Positions 25,197-34,702 of a stretch of DNA of 50,161 nucleotides are shown here, one piece after another. The position numbers were made by a program, and so were the translations under genes. The stretch lies in NCBI GenBank assembly GCA_017161705.1, contig JADFCW010000007.1, positions 1 to 50,161 on the forward strand. The letters are read 5' to 3'. How positions within the stretch are numbered: position 1 is the stretch's first letter; each line of letters opens with the position of its first letter. The stretch comes from Candidatus Sumerlaeota bacterium (GTDB lineage Bacteria; Sumerlaeota; Sumerlaeia; JADFCW01). Under the pieces are notes generated by a model, which ran no database searches, had not been told where the DNA came from, and was given only the letters and a program-made list of their open reading frames with translations.

Positions 25197-26021
25197 ATGG
25201 GGATTAAACTCTACAAACCAACAACGCCCGGCCGGCGCGGCATGAGCGTCTCGACCTTCGAAGAGCTGACCCGCGACCATGGCGAAAAAAGTCTCATGTG
25301 CGGCCTGCCCTCGACCGGCGGGCGCAACAACCGCGGCCGCATGACCGCGCGCCATCGCGGCGGGCGCCATGCGCGCTGCTATCGCGTCATTGACTTCCGC
25401 CGCGACAAAGACAACATCCCCGCCAAGGTCGCCAGCATCGAGTACGACCCAAACCGTTCGGCTCGCATTGCCTTGTTGCACTACGCCGACGGCGAGAAGC
25501 GATACATTCTGGCGCCCGTAGGACTGAAAGTCGGCCAGACGGTTCTCTCGGGCGAAAACGCCGAAATTACTGAAGGCAACGCCCTGCCTCTGCGCGCCAT
25601 CCCGCTCGGAACCATTATCCACAACGTCGAAATGCAGCCGGGCAAGGGCGGCCAGCTCGCCAAGTCGGCCGGGTCGTTTGCCCAGCTGATTGCGCGCGAA
25701 GGCAAAATGGCGACCTTGCGGCTGCCGTCCGGTGAAATCCGCATGGTGCCCGTGGCCTGCAAGGCCACAATCGGCCAGGTCGGCAACGTGGACCATGAAA
25801 ATATTTCGTTGGGCAAGGCGGGGCGCAATCGCTGGAAAGGCGTCCGTCCGGCCAGCCGCGCCGTCGCCAAAAACCCTGTGGACCATCCCATGGGAGGCGG
25901 CGAGGGCAAGAGCTCCGGCGGACGGCATCCCTGCACACCCTGGGGAAAAATCACGAAAGGCTTGAAAACGCGTAATCCGCGCAAACAATCGAAAAAACTG
26001 ATCATCAAGCGAAGGAAGTAA
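25197..26021 (+). CDS. rplB: 50S ribosomal protein L2
   Basis: 274 aa, standard length. ATG 25197 chosen because [15 protein letters not shown] is the conserved start and AAGGAATT precedes it. Contains [17 protein letters not shown] and the peptidyl-transferase-proximal [20 protein letters not shown] with its conserved histidine. Confidence 0.97.
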   Translation: MGIKLYKPTTPGRRGMSVSTFEELTRDHGEKSLMCGLPSTGGRNNRGRMTARHRGGRHARCYRVIDFRRDKDNIPAKVASIEYDPNRSARIALLHYADGEKRYILAPVGLKVGQTVLSGENAEITEGNALPLRAIPLGTIIHNVEMQPGKGGQLAKSAGSFAQLIAREGKMATLRLPSGEIRMVPVACKATIGQVGNVDHENISLGKAGRNRWKGVRPASRAVAKNPVDHPMGGGEGKSSGGRHPCTPWGKITKGLKTRNPRKQSKKLIIKRRK

Positions 26022-26063
26022 AACAAGTCGGACCGTTCGGATCGAACCGAGGAGTTGTCAACC

Positions 26064-26348
26064 ATGCCGCGATCCCTGAAAAAAGGACCTTACGTGGATG
26101 CCAAGCTGCTGCGCAAATTGCAGCAGTTGGAGGCCAGCGGCGAACGGCGGGTCATCAAGACCTGGTCGCGCCGAAGCATGGTCACCCCCCAAATGGTCGG
26201 CCATACCCTGGCCATCCACAACGGCAAAACGTTTATTCCCGTGTTCGTCAATGAGAACATGGTGGGGCATAAGCTGGGCGAGTTTGCGGCCACCCGCACG
26301 TTCCGTGCCCATGGCGGCAAAACCGCAAAGCCCACGTCGGTCAAGTGA
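26064..26348 (+). CDS. rpsS: 30S ribosomal protein S19
   Basis: 94 aa; [16 protein letters not shown] start, then [20 protein letters not shown] and [17 protein letters not shown] 26064 is 11 nt after GAGGAG. The 42 bp gap after rplB holds a degenerate two-unit version of the 9-nt repeat (AAGTCGGAC, CGTTCGGAT). Confidence 0.97.
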   Translation: MPRSLKKGPYVDAKLLRKLQQLEASGERRVIKTWSRRSMVTPQMVGHTLAIHNGKTFIPVFVNENMVGHKLGEFAATRTFRAHGGKTAKPTSVK

Positions 26349-26407
26349 GGCTCGACGCCCCGAAACCAAAAGAACTTTCTTCAGGATCGCCAGAGGGATA
26401 GATCGAA

Positions 26408-26767
26408 ATGGCAGGCAAAAAACGGATCGTAGGCGAAATGGTCGGTAGGGCCAGCGCACGGTTCCAGCCGATGGGACCGCGCAAAATCCGCTACGTCGCG
26501 GACCTGATTCGGGGAAAAACCGTCGCCGAGGCGCAGGTCATCCTCTCGCTCTTGCACCGCCCCTCCGCTGTTCCCGTGGTCAAACGGCTTCTGACCTCGG
26601 CCGTGGCCAACTGCAATCATCCGGACGCCGACAGTCTGGTGATTGGCCGAATCTGGGCTGACGGCGGGCCGACCCTCAAGCGCTGGCGGCCCCGTGCATT
26701 CGGGCGCGCCAACCGCATTCGCAAACGGTCCTGTCATATTCATATCGAGTTGACCGAACCGGTCTAA
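26408..26767 (+). CDS. rplV: 50S ribosomal protein L22
   Basis: 119 aa. [20 protein letters not shown], the C-terminal beta hairpin [20 protein letters not shown] that lines the exit tunnel, and [10 protein letters not shown] are normal. GAGGGAT precedes the ATG. Confidence 0.97.
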   Translation: MAGKKRIVGEMVGRASARFQPMGPRKIRYVADLIRGKTVAEAQVILSLLHRPSAVPVVKRLLTSAVANCNHPDADSLVIGRIWADGGPTLKRWRPRAFGRANRIRKRSCHIHIELTEPV

Positions 26768-26789
26768 GGCAACAAGGAGGCGCAGGAGA

Positions 26790-27470
26790 GTGGGTCAAAA
26801 AGTCCATCCGGTTGGATTTCGCCTGGGGATCACCAAACTCTGGGAGTCGCGCTGGTATGCCCGCAAGGACTACAGCAAACTGCTCCATGAGGACCTGTAT
26901 ATCCGCAAGGAGCTGAAGACCAAGTTCTATCACGCGGGCATCTCCCGCGTGGATATCGAGCGCGCGGCCAACCGGGCCAAGATCACCATCCACACGGCCC
27001 GGCCCGGGATCATCATCGGGCGCAAAGGCGCCGAAATCGAGCAACTGCGGCGCGACTTGCAGCAATCCACCGGACGACAGATCCTGATCAACATCGAGGA
27101 GATCGCCAAACCGGACCTCGACGCCCAGCTGGTGGCCGAAAGCGTGGCCTCCCAATTGCTGCGGCGCATTGGATTCCGGCGCGCAATGAAAAAAACCGTC
27201 CTTGCCGCCATGAAAGCGGGCGCTCAGGGCATCCGAATTGCCTGCCGCGGCCGGCTGGGCGGCTCCGAAATGTCGCGCGGCGAATGGTATCGCGAAGGCC
27301 GCGTTCCGCTCCATACCCTGCGAGCCGATATTGACTATGGCTTCACGGAAGCAAAAACCAAATACGGCCAGATCGGCGTGAAAGTGTGGATATTCAAAGG
27401 CGAGGTGTTTGAAAAGGCAACGCGTAAGGCTGCGCCTGCCGAGGAAACCGCAGAACCGGCCGAAGCGTAA
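26790..27470 (+). CDS. rpsC: 30S ribosomal protein S3
   Basis: 226 aa, GTG start behind [21 protein letters not shown], the KH-domain [15 protein letters not shown], and [20 protein letters not shown] are typical. The last 16 residues are an Ala/Glu-rich tail ([12 protein letters not shown]). The gap to rplP holds a 9-nt minisatellite. Confidence 0.97.
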   Translation: MGQKVHPVGFRLGITKLWESRWYARKDYSKLLHEDLYIRKELKTKFYHAGISRVDIERAANRAKITIHTARPGIIIGRKGAEIEQLRRDLQQSTGRQILINIEEIAKPDLDAQLVAESVASQLLRRIGFRRAMKKTVLAAMKAGAQGIRIACRGRLGGSEMSRGEWYREGRVPLHTLRADIDYGFTEAKTKYGQIGVKVWIFKGEVFEKATRKAAPAEETAEPAEA

Positions 27471-27479
27471 AGGAGTCCA

Positions 27480-27537
27480 ACAAGTCCGACGCGTCCGGTC
27501 TGTCCGACCCGTCCGACTTGTCCGACTTGTCTGACCA
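27480..27537. repeat. 9-nt minisatellite between rpsC and rplP
   Basis: Six tandem units phased every 9 nt: TCCGACGCG, TCCGGTCTG, TCCGACCCG, TCCGACTTG, TCCGACTTG, TCTGACCAA. They occupy almost all of the 81 bp intergenic gap; the rplP ribosome site (GAGGG) lies immediately after. Confidence 0.88.
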
Positions 27538-27551
27538 AACGAGGGCAACCG

Positions 27552-27977
27552 ATGCTATTACCCAAGCGAGTCAAACATCGCAAAGTGCAAAAAGGCCGGC
27601 GACGCGGCATCGCGTGGCGGGGCTGCAACCTCAGCTTTGGCCGCTATGGCCTGAAAGCCCTGACCTGCGGCTGGGTCAGCAACCGCCAGATCGAGGCGGC
27701 GCGCGTGGCCGTCACGCGCCATATCAAACGCGGCGGCAAACTGTGGGTCAATATCTTCCCCGACAAGCCGCTGACGGTCAAACCCGCCGAAACCCGTATG
27801 GGCAAAGGCAAAGGCAATCCGGAGAAATGGGTGGCGGTCGTCAAACCCGGACGCGTCCTTCTGGAACTGGACGGCGTGCCCGAGGACATCGCGCGCGGCG
27901 CTCTCAACCGGGCGGCCCACAAACTGCCCGTCCGCACCAAGTTTGTCATGCGAACCGAAGGGGGACAAGCAGCATGA
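27552..27977 (+). CDS. rplP: 50S ribosomal protein L16
   Basis: 141 aa. [19 protein letters not shown] start, [20 protein letters not shown], and [20 protein letters not shown] are conserved. GAGGG before ATG, directly after the minisatellite. Overlaps rpmC by ATGA. Confidence 0.97.
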   Translation: MLLPKRVKHRKVQKGRRRGIAWRGCNLSFGRYGLKALTCGWVSNRQIEAARVAVTRHIKRGGKLWVNIFPDKPLTVKPAETRMGKGKGNPEKWVAVVKPGRVLLELDGVPEDIARGALNRAAHKLPVRTKFVMRTEGGQAA

Positions 27978-28171
27978 CCCGACCGAGACAACTGCGCGAG
28001 ATGACCGACGCCGATCTCAAGGCCAAAGTGGCTGAACTGCGCCAGAGCCTGTTCAACCTGCGCACGCGCGCAGCCACCAAGGACCTTTCCAACATCACCG
28101 CCATTCGACAGGAGCGGCGCGAACTGGCACGGGTGCTGACCATCCTGCGCCAAAGGGGGATCAAACAGTGA
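27974..28171 (+). CDS. rpmC: 50S ribosomal protein L29
   Basis: 65 aa two-helix protein at the tunnel exit. [20 protein letters not shown] and [11 protein letters not shown]...[11 protein letters not shown] are typical. The ATG overlaps the rplP stop, giving translational coupling on both sides (its own stop overlaps the rpsQ GTG). Confidence 0.96.
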   Translation: MTRPRQLREMTDADLKAKVAELRQSLFNLRTRAATKDLSNITAIRQERRELARVLTILRQRGIKQ

Positions 28172-28440
28172 GCGGCAAGACGCAGGCAGTGCGTGGACAG
28201 CAGAAAATCCGGGTAGGACAAGTCGTCAGCGACCGCATGAACAAGACGCGGGTCGTGCTGATCGAGCGGTTTGTCGAACACCCTTTGTATAAAAAACACA
28301 TCCGTCGCCGCAGCAAACTTTACGTGCACGACGAGAAAAACGAGTGCCATGTCGGCGACACGGTCAAAGTCATCGAAACCCGTCCCTTGAGCAAACTGAA
28401 ACGCTGGCGGGTCTTGCAAATCGTCGCGCGAGCGAAGTAA
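28168..28440 (+). CDS. rpsQ: 30S ribosomal protein S17
   Basis: 90 aa OB-fold protein, GTG start overlapping the rpmC stop (GTGA). [38 protein letters not shown] and [20 protein letters not shown] are standard. Confidence 0.97.
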   Translation: MSGKTQAVRGQQKIRVGQVVSDRMNKTRVVLIERFVEHPLYKKHIRRRSKLYVHDEKNECHVGDTVKVIETRPLSKLKRWRVLQIVARAK

Positions 28441-28487
28441 TCGCCGATTGAAATATCTTTGGAATTTGAACCCCAGGAAGAGCGGCC

Positions 28488-28856
28488 ATGATCCAATCCT
28501 ATACGATCCTTCAGGTTGCCGACAACACCGGCGCAAAGAAGCTGCGGTGCTTCAACATCCTCGGTGGCTCCAAACACCGCTATGCGCGAATTGGGGACAT
28601 TGTGATGGCGTCCGTTCGCGAGGCCACGCCCGATGCCACTGTCAAAAAAGGATCGGTCGTGCGGGCCGTCATTGTCCGCACCCGCAAGGAACTCGGCCGC
28701 GAGGACGGCTCCTATGTCCGCTTCGACGACAACGCGGCGGTGATCATCAACGCACAGAAAGAACCGGTGGGAACGCGTATCTTTGGAGCCGTGGCACGCG
28801 AACTGCGCGCCAAGGAATTTATGAAGATTATCTCGCTGGCCCCGGAGGTCGTCTGA
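28488..28856 (+). CDS. rplN: 50S ribosomal protein L14
   Basis: 122 aa, the invariant length. [38 protein letters not shown] and [12 protein letters not shown] are conserved. AGGAAGAG precedes the ATG. Confidence 0.98.
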   Translation: MIQSYTILQVADNTGAKKLRCFNILGGSKHRYARIGDIVMASVREATPDATVKKGSVVRAVIVRTRKELGREDGSYVRFDDNAAVIINAQKEPVGTRIFGAVARELRAKEFMKIISLAPEVV

Positions 28857-28909
28857 ACAGCAGTTTGGTAAAGGCCGAACAAGAGCAAGGGCAAGAAGGA
28901 TAACCCATC

Positions 28910-29224
28910 ATGAAGTGTCGCATCAAAAAAGGCGATCTTGTCGCCGTTATCTCGGGCGACGACCGCGGCGTGCGCGGCCGCGTTCTGACGGTTTTTCCCC
29001 GCAAAGGCAAAGCCGTGGTCGAAAAAGTCAATATGGTCACCAAACATCGCCGCCGCCGGCAGGCCCAGGGCCCAGGCGGCTTGATCACACAGGAAGCCCC
29101 GATTGCCCTCTCCAAACTGATGCTGGTGGATCCGAAAACCAATGAGCCTGTCCGCGTGCGCATCGAACGCCAGGCCGACGGGACCGTCGTGCGCAAGAGC
29201 AAGAAAACAGGGAATGTGATCTGA
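28910..29224 (+). CDS. rplX: 50S ribosomal protein L24
   Basis: 104 aa KOW-domain protein, an early 50S assembly factor. [33 protein letters not shown] and [20 protein letters not shown] are typical. AAGGAT precedes the ATG. Confidence 0.97.
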   Translation: MKCRIKKGDLVAVISGDDRGVRGRVLTVFPRKGKAVVEKVNMVTKHRRRRQAQGPGGLITQEAPIALSKLMLVDPKTNEPVRVRIERQADGTVVRKSKKTGNVI

Positions 29225-29226
29225 CT

Positions 29227-29952
29227 ATGGCCAAGCCGGAAAAAACCGACGACAAAGCCGCCGACAAGAAAACGGCGGAAAAAAGTGCGGACGCCGAAAC
29301 CGCCAAAAAAACCAAAGGCGCCGAGAAAACAGCAGCCAAAGGCAAAGACAAGGCCGAAGCCAAAGCCGACGCCAAAGCCGAAGAACCCGAAGTCCGCGAG
29401 CCGCTCCCCGAACCGCGTCTAAAGATTCGGTATCGGGAAGAAATCATCCCCGCGATGATGAAACGGTTCAACTACACCAATCGCAACCAGGTTCCGCGCC
29501 TCGAGAAAGTCGTTCTCAACATGGGAATCGGCGAGGCCTCGCGCGACATCAAAATGCTGGACGCCGCCGAGCGCGAACTGACCCTGATCGCCGGCCAGAA
29601 AGCGGTTCTGACGCGGGCGCGGCGCGCTATTTCCGCGTTCAAAATCCGCGCCGGCATGCCCGTCGGCTGCTTTGTTACCCTGCGCGGGCGCCGCATGTAT
29701 GACTTTCTCGACCGGCTGATCAACATTGCCATCCCGCGCATCCGCGACTTTCGAGGCCTGCCGGCCAAGTCCTTCGACGGGCGCGGCAGCCATAGCATGG
29801 GAATCCGCGAACACCTGATTTTTATGGAACTCGACTATAATAAAGTGTCCACGGTGCGCGGAATGAACATTACGACCGTAACGACGGCACGGACCGACGA
29901 AGAAGCGCGCGAACTCCTGCGCTTGTTCGGCATGCCCTTCCGCGAAGGGTAA
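29227..29952 (+). CDS. rplE: 50S ribosomal protein L5 with long charged N-terminal extension
   Basis: 241 aa, against about 180 for ordinary L5. Residues 1-60 are a low-complexity Lys/Ala/Asp/Glu stretch ([31 protein letters not shown]). The normal protein then begins at about residue 62 ([18 protein letters not shown]) and shows [26 protein letters not shown] [14 protein letters not shown], and [15 protein letters not shown]. The upstream start follows the rplX stop by 2 nt, so the extension is in the natural coupled position. Whether it stays disordered or binds RNA is unknown. Confidence 0.95.
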   Translation: MAKPEKTDDKAADKKTAEKSADAETAKKTKGAEKTAAKGKDKAEAKADAKAEEPEVREPLPEPRLKIRYREEIIPAMMKRFNYTNRNQVPRLEKVVLNMGIGEASRDIKMLDAAERELTLIAGQKAVLTRARRAISAFKIRAGMPVGCFVTLRGRRMYDFLDRLINIAIPRIRDFRGLPAKSFDGRGSHSMGIREHLIFMELDYNKVSTVRGMNITTVTTARTDEEARELLRLFGMPFREG

Positions 29953-29965
29953 GCCGGCCGGCCCT

Positions 29966-30015
29966 TGTGTCGGACCTGTCCGGCCTGTTCGACTTGTCCG
30001 ACCCGTCCGACCAGT
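29966..30015. repeat. 9-nt minisatellite between rplE and rpsN
   Basis: Units every 9 nt: TGTCGGACC, TGTCCGGCC, TGTTCGACT, TGTCCGACC, CGTCCGACC. Same unit as at 27480 and 14839. It fills the 81 bp gap up to the rpsN ribosome site (CGAGGTGAG). Confidence 0.88.
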
Positions 30016-30033
30016 TTGAACGAGGTGAGCTCG

Positions 30034-30219
30034 ATGGCTCGATTGTGCCTAAAGGTGAAAGCAAAACGGACGCCGAAATTTTCAGTGCGCCGCTATAATC
30101 GCTGCCCTCTGTGCGGGCGGGCGCGCGGCTACCTGCGCCGGTTCGATATGTGCCGCCTGTGTTTTCGCAGCCTGGCCAGCAAGGGGCAGATTCCCGGCGT
30201 AATGAAAGCCTCATGGTAG
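30034..30219 (+). CDS. rpsN: 30S ribosomal protein S14, zinc-binding (type Z)
   Basis: 61 aa, the short zinc form. Cys24-x2-Cys27 and Cys40-x2-Cys43 bind Zn; [16 protein letters not shown] and [11 protein letters not shown] are typical. The ATG at 30034 is the only start after CGAGGTGAG; the frame upstream is minisatellite. Confidence 0.97.
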   Translation: MARLCLKVKAKRTPKFSVRRYNRCPLCGRARGYLRRFDMCRLCFRSLASKGQIPGVMKASW

Positions 30220-30290
30220 AAGGGCGGGCCGCCGCCGCACCGGACCAGTCGGCTCTGGCCCAACATCGAAGAGAGGACCAAATATAAACC

Positions 30291-30689
30291 ATGACGATGA
30301 CCGATCCCATCGCGGACATGCTGACGCGAATCCGCAATGCCAATCAGGCGCGCCACGAGGTGGTCGAGATGCCCTCTTCGCGAATGAAAATCGCCATTGC
30401 GAAAATCCTCAAAGAAGAGGGTTACATCAAGTATTTCAAAACCGTGCGCACCCGCAAACACGGCATGCTCAAGATTTTCCTTCGCTATGGAACCGGTCGC
30501 GAGCGCGTGATCACCGGCATCGAACGCGTCAGCTGCCCCGGCCTGCGCCGATACGCCGGCAAGGACTCGATCCCCACGGTCCTGGGCGGCATGGGCATTA
30601 CCATTGTGTCCACGTCCAAGGGCGTTATGACCGGACAGGCCGCCCGGCGGATGGGGCTCGGCGGCGAAATCATCTGCCGCGTCTGGTAG
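30291..30689 (+). CDS. rpsH: 30S ribosomal protein S8
   Basis: 132 aa. [19 protein letters not shown], the C-terminal [13 protein letters not shown] [15 protein letters not shown] and GGEIICRVW are conserved. Two in-frame ATGs (30291 and 30297); the second (MTDPIADML) is the more usual N-terminus. Confidence 0.97.
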   Translation: MTMTDPIADMLTRIRNANQARHEVVEMPSSRMKIAIAKILKEEGYIKYFKTVRTRKHGMLKIFLRYGTGRERVITGIERVSCPGLRRYAGKDSIPTVLGGMGITIVSTSKGVMTGQAARRMGLGGEIICRVW

Positions 30690-30752
30690 GAGACTGCGGG
30701 GCAAGGGCTCAGGCAGGCTGGAAAGCCCGCCTCGCGAAGAGGAGAAGACAAC

Positions 30753-31304
30753 GTGTCGCGTTTTGCCAAAGTTCCCATTGCGATTCCCAGCGGCGTCAGC
30801 GTGCAAATCGAAGGCGGCCGCATTCAAGTCAAAGGCCCCAAAGGCCAGTTGGAAATGCCCATTCCCCCGACCATTCGGGTGGCCCGGAACGAAAATGCCC
30901 TGCGGGTCGAGCGGCCCAACGATGAGAAGCAAAGCAAAGCGCTTCACGGACTGGCTCATCGCTTGATTACCAACATGATTGTCGGCGTGACCAGGGGATT
31001 CACCAAAGCCCTCGAAATTCAGGGCGTCGGCTATCGCGCGCAGGCGCAGGGCGACAAGCTGGAACTGGTGCTGGGATACAGCCATCCCGTGACGTACATG
31101 GTGCCCAAAGGCATCAAGGTCGAAACTCCGCAGCCCACGCAAATTATCGTCAGCGGCATTGACAAACAGCAGGTCGGCCAGGTGGCCGCGGAAATCCGCG
31201 CCTATCGGCCGCCGGAACCGTATAAAGGCAAAGGCATACGCTATGTCGGCGAGTATGTGCGCCGCAAGGTCGGCAAGACCGCTACGGGTGCCAAGTCCGC
31301 CTAA
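30753..31304 (+). CDS. rplF: 50S ribosomal protein L6
   Basis: 183 aa, GTG start 9 nt after AGAGGAG. SRFAKVPIAIPSGV, VKGPKGQLEMPIP, GVTRGFTKALEIQGVGYRA and PEPYKGKGIRYVGEYVRRK are standard. Confidence 0.97.
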   Translation: MSRFAKVPIAIPSGVSVQIEGGRIQVKGPKGQLEMPIPPTIRVARNENALRVERPNDEKQSKALHGLAHRLITNMIVGVTRGFTKALEIQGVGYRAQAQGDKLELVLGYSHPVTYMVPKGIKVETPQPTQIIVSGIDKQQVGQVAAEIRAYRPPEPYKGKGIRYVGEYVRRKVGKTATGAKSA

Positions 31305-31356
31305 CCCGCCGGCGTTCAGTAGGCATCGAGGTTGAACGACAGAAAGGCAATCGAGC

Positions 31357-31725
31357 ATGGCTCTGGATCGAAAACAAGCGTTGAAACGCAGGCACTTACG
31401 GATTCGAAAAAAAATCAGCGGCACCGCCGAACGGCCGCGTTTGTGCTTCCATAAGTCCCTGCGCCATCTCTATGCCCAGCTGGTGGACGACACATCCCAG
31501 AAGACGTTGCTCGCGTTGACCACCAATCGCAAGGCCCTCAAGGAAGCAGCCTCCCGGAAATCCTTTCGCAATAAGCAATGGGCTGCGCGCCTGGGCAAGG
31601 AACTGGGCGAACTGGCCGTCCAGAAAGGCATTCGACAGGTGGTGTTTGACCGTGGAGGCTATCTCTATCACGGATGCGTAAAGAGCTTTGCCGACGCCGC
31701 TCGTGCGGCGGGTTTGCAGTTCTAA
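31357..31725 (+). CDS. rplR: 50S ribosomal protein L18
   Basis: 122 aa 5S-rRNA-binding protein. [21 protein letters not shown] (first 20 residues of it visible from about 24) and [20 protein letters not shown] are conserved, with a basic N-terminal tail. AAAGG precedes the ATG. Confidence 0.96.
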   Translation: MALDRKQALKRRHLRIRKKISGTAERPRLCFHKSLRHLYAQLVDDTSQKTLLALTTNRKALKEAASRKSFRNKQWAARLGKELGELAVQKGIRQVVFDRGGYLYHGCVKSFADAARAAGLQF

Positions 31726-31741
31726 CGAAAAGGATGGACCA

Positions 31742-32473
31742 GTGACGATGGACGGCACCGAACGCGAAGAAAGAACTACCGACCGCGAAGCCACCGAAAT
31801 CCTGGAGCAAGCGCGCGTTCCCCTTGACGATCAGCGGATTGATCCCTCGACGCTCGAGCTGCGCGAGGAGGTCATCTTCCTCAACCGCGTGGCGAAAGTT
31901 GTCAAAGGCGGACGCCGCTTCAGCTTCAACGCCCTGGTGGCCGTCGGCGACGGCAATGGCCACGTGGGTCTGGGCTTCGGCAAAGCTAACGAAGTGCCCG
32001 AGGCCATCTCCAAAGCCGTCGAAAAAGGCAAAAAGAACCTGTTCCGCGTCCCCCTGATCGGCCGCACCATCCCCCATGAGGTGGTCGGATATTTCGGAGC
32101 GGCAAAAGTACTTCTGAAGCCGGCCTCCCAGGGAACCGGTCTGATTGCCGGTCCGGCTGTGCGCGCCGTCCTCCAGCTGGCTGGCATTCAAGACGCCCTG
32201 ACTAAAAGTCTGGGGGCCGACAATCTTCTCAATGTCGCCAAAGCGACCGAGCATGCCCTGCGCAGCTTGAAAAAACCGGAAGTCATCGCGCGGCTTCGCG
32301 GCAAAACAATCGAGGCCATGCTGGGGCCCAAGCGGGCCGCCCTTCTGGCCGAAACACTGGAGCTGCAGGCAAAGAGCGAGGCCCGTCCGCCGGCGCTTGC
32401 CGCCGCGGAATCCAGGCCCCTGGCCGACGACATACCGGAAAGCGATGATACGGACAGCGAGGATGAAGAGTGA
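31742..32473 (+). CDS. rpsE: 30S ribosomal protein S5 with terminal extensions
   Basis: 243 aa, against about 165 for usual S5. GTG 31742 follows AAGGA by 7 nt (ATG 31748 is the alternative). The core ([54 protein letters not shown]) begins at about residue 40. After the core there are some 45-50 extra residues ending in a very acidic tail ([11 protein letters not shown]), unusual for a protein that sits on rRNA. Confidence 0.95.
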   Translation: MTMDGTEREERTTDREATEILEQARVPLDDQRIDPSTLELREEVIFLNRVAKVVKGGRRFSFNALVAVGDGNGHVGLGFGKANEVPEAISKAVEKGKKNLFRVPLIGRTIPHEVVGYFGAAKVLLKPASQGTGLIAGPAVRAVLQLAGIQDALTKSLGADNLLNVAKATEHALRSLKKPEVIARLRGKTIEAMLGPKRAALLAETLELQAKSEARPPALAAAESRPLADDIPESDDTDSEDEE

Positions 32474-32541
32474 GCGATAGGACTCGGACGCCAGGACGCC
32501 TGCGCCGGCAGGCTTGAGTTCCGAATCCCAGTATATCACGG

Positions 32542-32739
32542 GTGCGTGTCAAAGTGAGCAAGATCAAAGTGACATGGGTCCGCAGCACCATCAACCGCAA
32601 GGCGCGGCACAAGCGAACCATTCGGGCGCTGGGCCTCCATCGCCTGCACGAATCGGTTATCCATGAGGCCACGCCGCAGGTGCTGGGGATGATCGAGCAA
32701 ATCCGCTACCTGGTGGAAGTGGAAGAGGTGAAGTCATGA
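32542..32739 (+). CDS. rpmD: 50S ribosomal protein L30
   Basis: 65 aa from GTG 32542. The family normally starts right at the first strand, so GTG 32554 (SKIKVTWVRS, 61 aa) is the likelier start; neither has a strong ribosome site. KIKVTWVRSTINRKARHKRT and TIRALGLHRLHESVIH are typical. Its stop overlaps the rplO ATG. Confidence 0.93.
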   Translation: MRVKVSKIKVTWVRSTINRKARHKRTIRALGLHRLHESVIHEATPQVLGMIEQIRYLVEVEEVKS

Positions 32740-33179
32740 GAATGGAAACGTTGCCCGGCGACCGGGGGAAACGTCAGAAGCCGATCCGGAAAGGCCGCGG
32801 ACGCGGTACCGGCAAAGGCCAGACGGCCGGTCGCGGCACGAAAGGCTTTCATGCGCGCACGGGCAGCAATACGCGCCCCGGCGACGAAGGCGGCCAGATG
32901 CCTCTGGCCCGTCGTCTGCCCAAACGCGGCTTTACCCAGCCCGACCACATCGTCTATTGCCCGGTCAATCTGGGCGACCTGGATAAACGGTTTGAAGCGG
33001 GCGCCGAAGTGGGCCCGGAGGCCCTGCTGGCTGCCCGTCTGGTGCGCAGGAAACGCGGACAGATCAAAATCCTGGCCGCGGGCGAACTGACCAAGCCGCT
33101 TCGCGTGCGCGCGCATGCTTTCTCTGCATCAGCCCGGCGGAAAATCCTCGAAGCCGGCGGCAGCTGCGAGACCCTCTGA
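32736..33179 (+). CDS. rplO: 50S ribosomal protein L15
   Basis: 147 aa. Basic Gly-rich N-terminus (RGRGTGKGQTAGRGTKG), PLARRLPKRGF and the C-terminal FSASARRKILEAGGSCE are conserved. The ATG overlaps the rpmD stop (ATGA). Confidence 0.96.
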   Translation: MRMETLPGDRGKRQKPIRKGRGRGTGKGQTAGRGTKGFHARTGSNTRPGDEGGQMPLARRLPKRGFTQPDHIVYCPVNLGDLDKRFEAGAEVGPEALLAARLVRRKRGQIKILAAGELTKPLRVRAHAFSASARRKILEAGGSCETL

Positions 33180-33246
33180 AGCACAAACTGGTCCTATGGG
33201 GTTCGCCCGGTTTGTTTGAACCCCGCGGAGTAAAAAGGAACAACCC

Positions 33247-34635
33247 ATGCTCGGCCTGATGGCAAACATGTTCAAGATTCCGGATCTTCGGAAGAAGATC
33301 TTTTATACGTTGATGATCGTTGCCATCTACCGGGTGGGCGCGCACGTGCCGGTGCCCTTCATAGACGGCAAGGCCATGCGCGAGTTCTGGGCCAGCGCCA
33401 CCGGCGGGGCGGGCGGGGGACTCCTCAACATGGTGGACATGTTCTCCGGCCGCGCCTTCCGCCAAATGACTATCTTCGCGCTCGGCATCATGCCTTACAT
33501 CAGCGCTTCGATCATCCTCCAATTGCTGACCGTCGTTTGGCCGTGGCTGGAAAAAATCTCCAAAGAAGGCGAGGCCGGCCGTAAGAAAATCAACCAATAC
33601 ACCCGCTATGGAACGGTGCTCCTGGCGGCCTTCCAGTCCATGGGCGTTGCCCTTTTTCTGCTCGGCCATAATCTGACCCTCCTGCCCCATCATCGCTTTC
33701 TGTTCATCTTTACAACCATCCTGGCCATAACCGCCGGCACCTGCTTCATCATGTGGCTGGGCGAACGCATCAGCGACAAGGGGATCGGCAACGGCATCTC
33801 GATCATTATTGCCGTCGGCATCATCGCCGGCTATCCGTATAGCGTCGGCACAGCCATCCAGGCGGTCCAGGCGGGCATGCGGCCCATCACGATTCCCATT
33901 ATTCTCATTCTGTTTGTGGTGATCTCGGTCTTGATTATCTACATGCAGTTGGGGTCGCGGAAAATCCCTATCCAACATGCCAAGCGGGTCGTCGGCCGGC
34001 GCATGATGTCGGGCAGCACCACTCATCTGCCGCTCAAAGTCAATACGGCCGGGGTCATTCCGGTGATCTTCTCGTCGGCCATCATGACGTTTCCGACGTT
34101 TGTTCTGGGCGGTTTCATTCGGGGCGGCGAGGGGTTTTTCAACTGGCTGGGCGAACTGTTCTCGATGACCTCGCGGTTCAACCCCTACGACTACTTCGAT
34201 ATGGAATACGGCGGGATTTTTCCCCTCTTGAAAAACATTAACCTCTACCACGTCATTTACGCAGTTCTTACCATCTTCTTCTGCTATTTCTATACGGCGG
34301 TTACGTTCAATCCGACCGATATTGCCGATAACCTGAAGAAGTCGGGCAGTTTTATTCCCGGACGCCGCCCGGGCAAGGCGACCTCCGAGTATATTGACTT
34401 TGTGTTGACCCGCATCACTCTGGTCGGCGCGTTCTTTCTTGTCGCCATCGCCTTGCTGCCCCAGTTCATCTCGATCGCCTACAATGTCCCCTGGGCTTTC
34501 ACCGACGTGGTCGGCGGGACGGGCCTGCTGATCGTCGTCGGGGTGTTGCTCGACACAATGAAGCAAATCGAGTCGCAGCTTCTCATGCGGCACTACGAGG
34601 GATTCAAGTGGCGGCGGGCGCGGGCGGGGCGCTAG
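33247..34635 (+). CDS. secY: Protein translocase subunit SecY
   Basis: 462 aa, ten membrane spans: the channel of the Sec translocon. PDLRKKIFYTLMIVAIYRVG, GIMPYISASIILQLL, RISDKGIGNGISIIIAVGII and the cytosolic loop with FNPTDIADNLKKSGSFIPG are hallmarks. AAAGGAAC precedes the ATG. Some 25 extra residues near 60 and 290 are within family variation. Confidence 0.98.
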   Translation: MLGLMANMFKIPDLRKKIFYTLMIVAIYRVGAHVPVPFIDGKAMREFWASATGGAGGGLLNMVDMFSGRAFRQMTIFALGIMPYISASIILQLLTVVWPWLEKISKEGEAGRKKINQYTRYGTVLLAAFQSMGVALFLLGHNLTLLPHHRFLFIFTTILAITAGTCFIMWLGERISDKGIGNGISIIIAVGIIAGYPYSVGTAIQAVQAGMRPITIPIILILFVVISVLIIYMQLGSRKIPIQHAKRVVGRRMMSGSTTHLPLKVNTAGVIPVIFSSAIMTFPTFVLGGFIRGGEGFFNWLGELFSMTSRFNPYDYFDMEYGGIFPLLKNINLYHVIYAVLTIFFCYFYTAVTFNPTDIADNLKKSGSFIPGRRPGKATSEYIDFVLTRITLVGAFFLVAIALLPQFISIAYNVPWAFTDVVGGTGLLIVVGVLLDTMKQIESQLLMRHYEGFKWRRARAGR

Positions 34636-34702
34636 AGGGCGCCGGAAAGGATCGGCCCCATTCTCCCCCCTCAGCAACCGGAGGCTTTCGGAGATACGAA
34701 GG

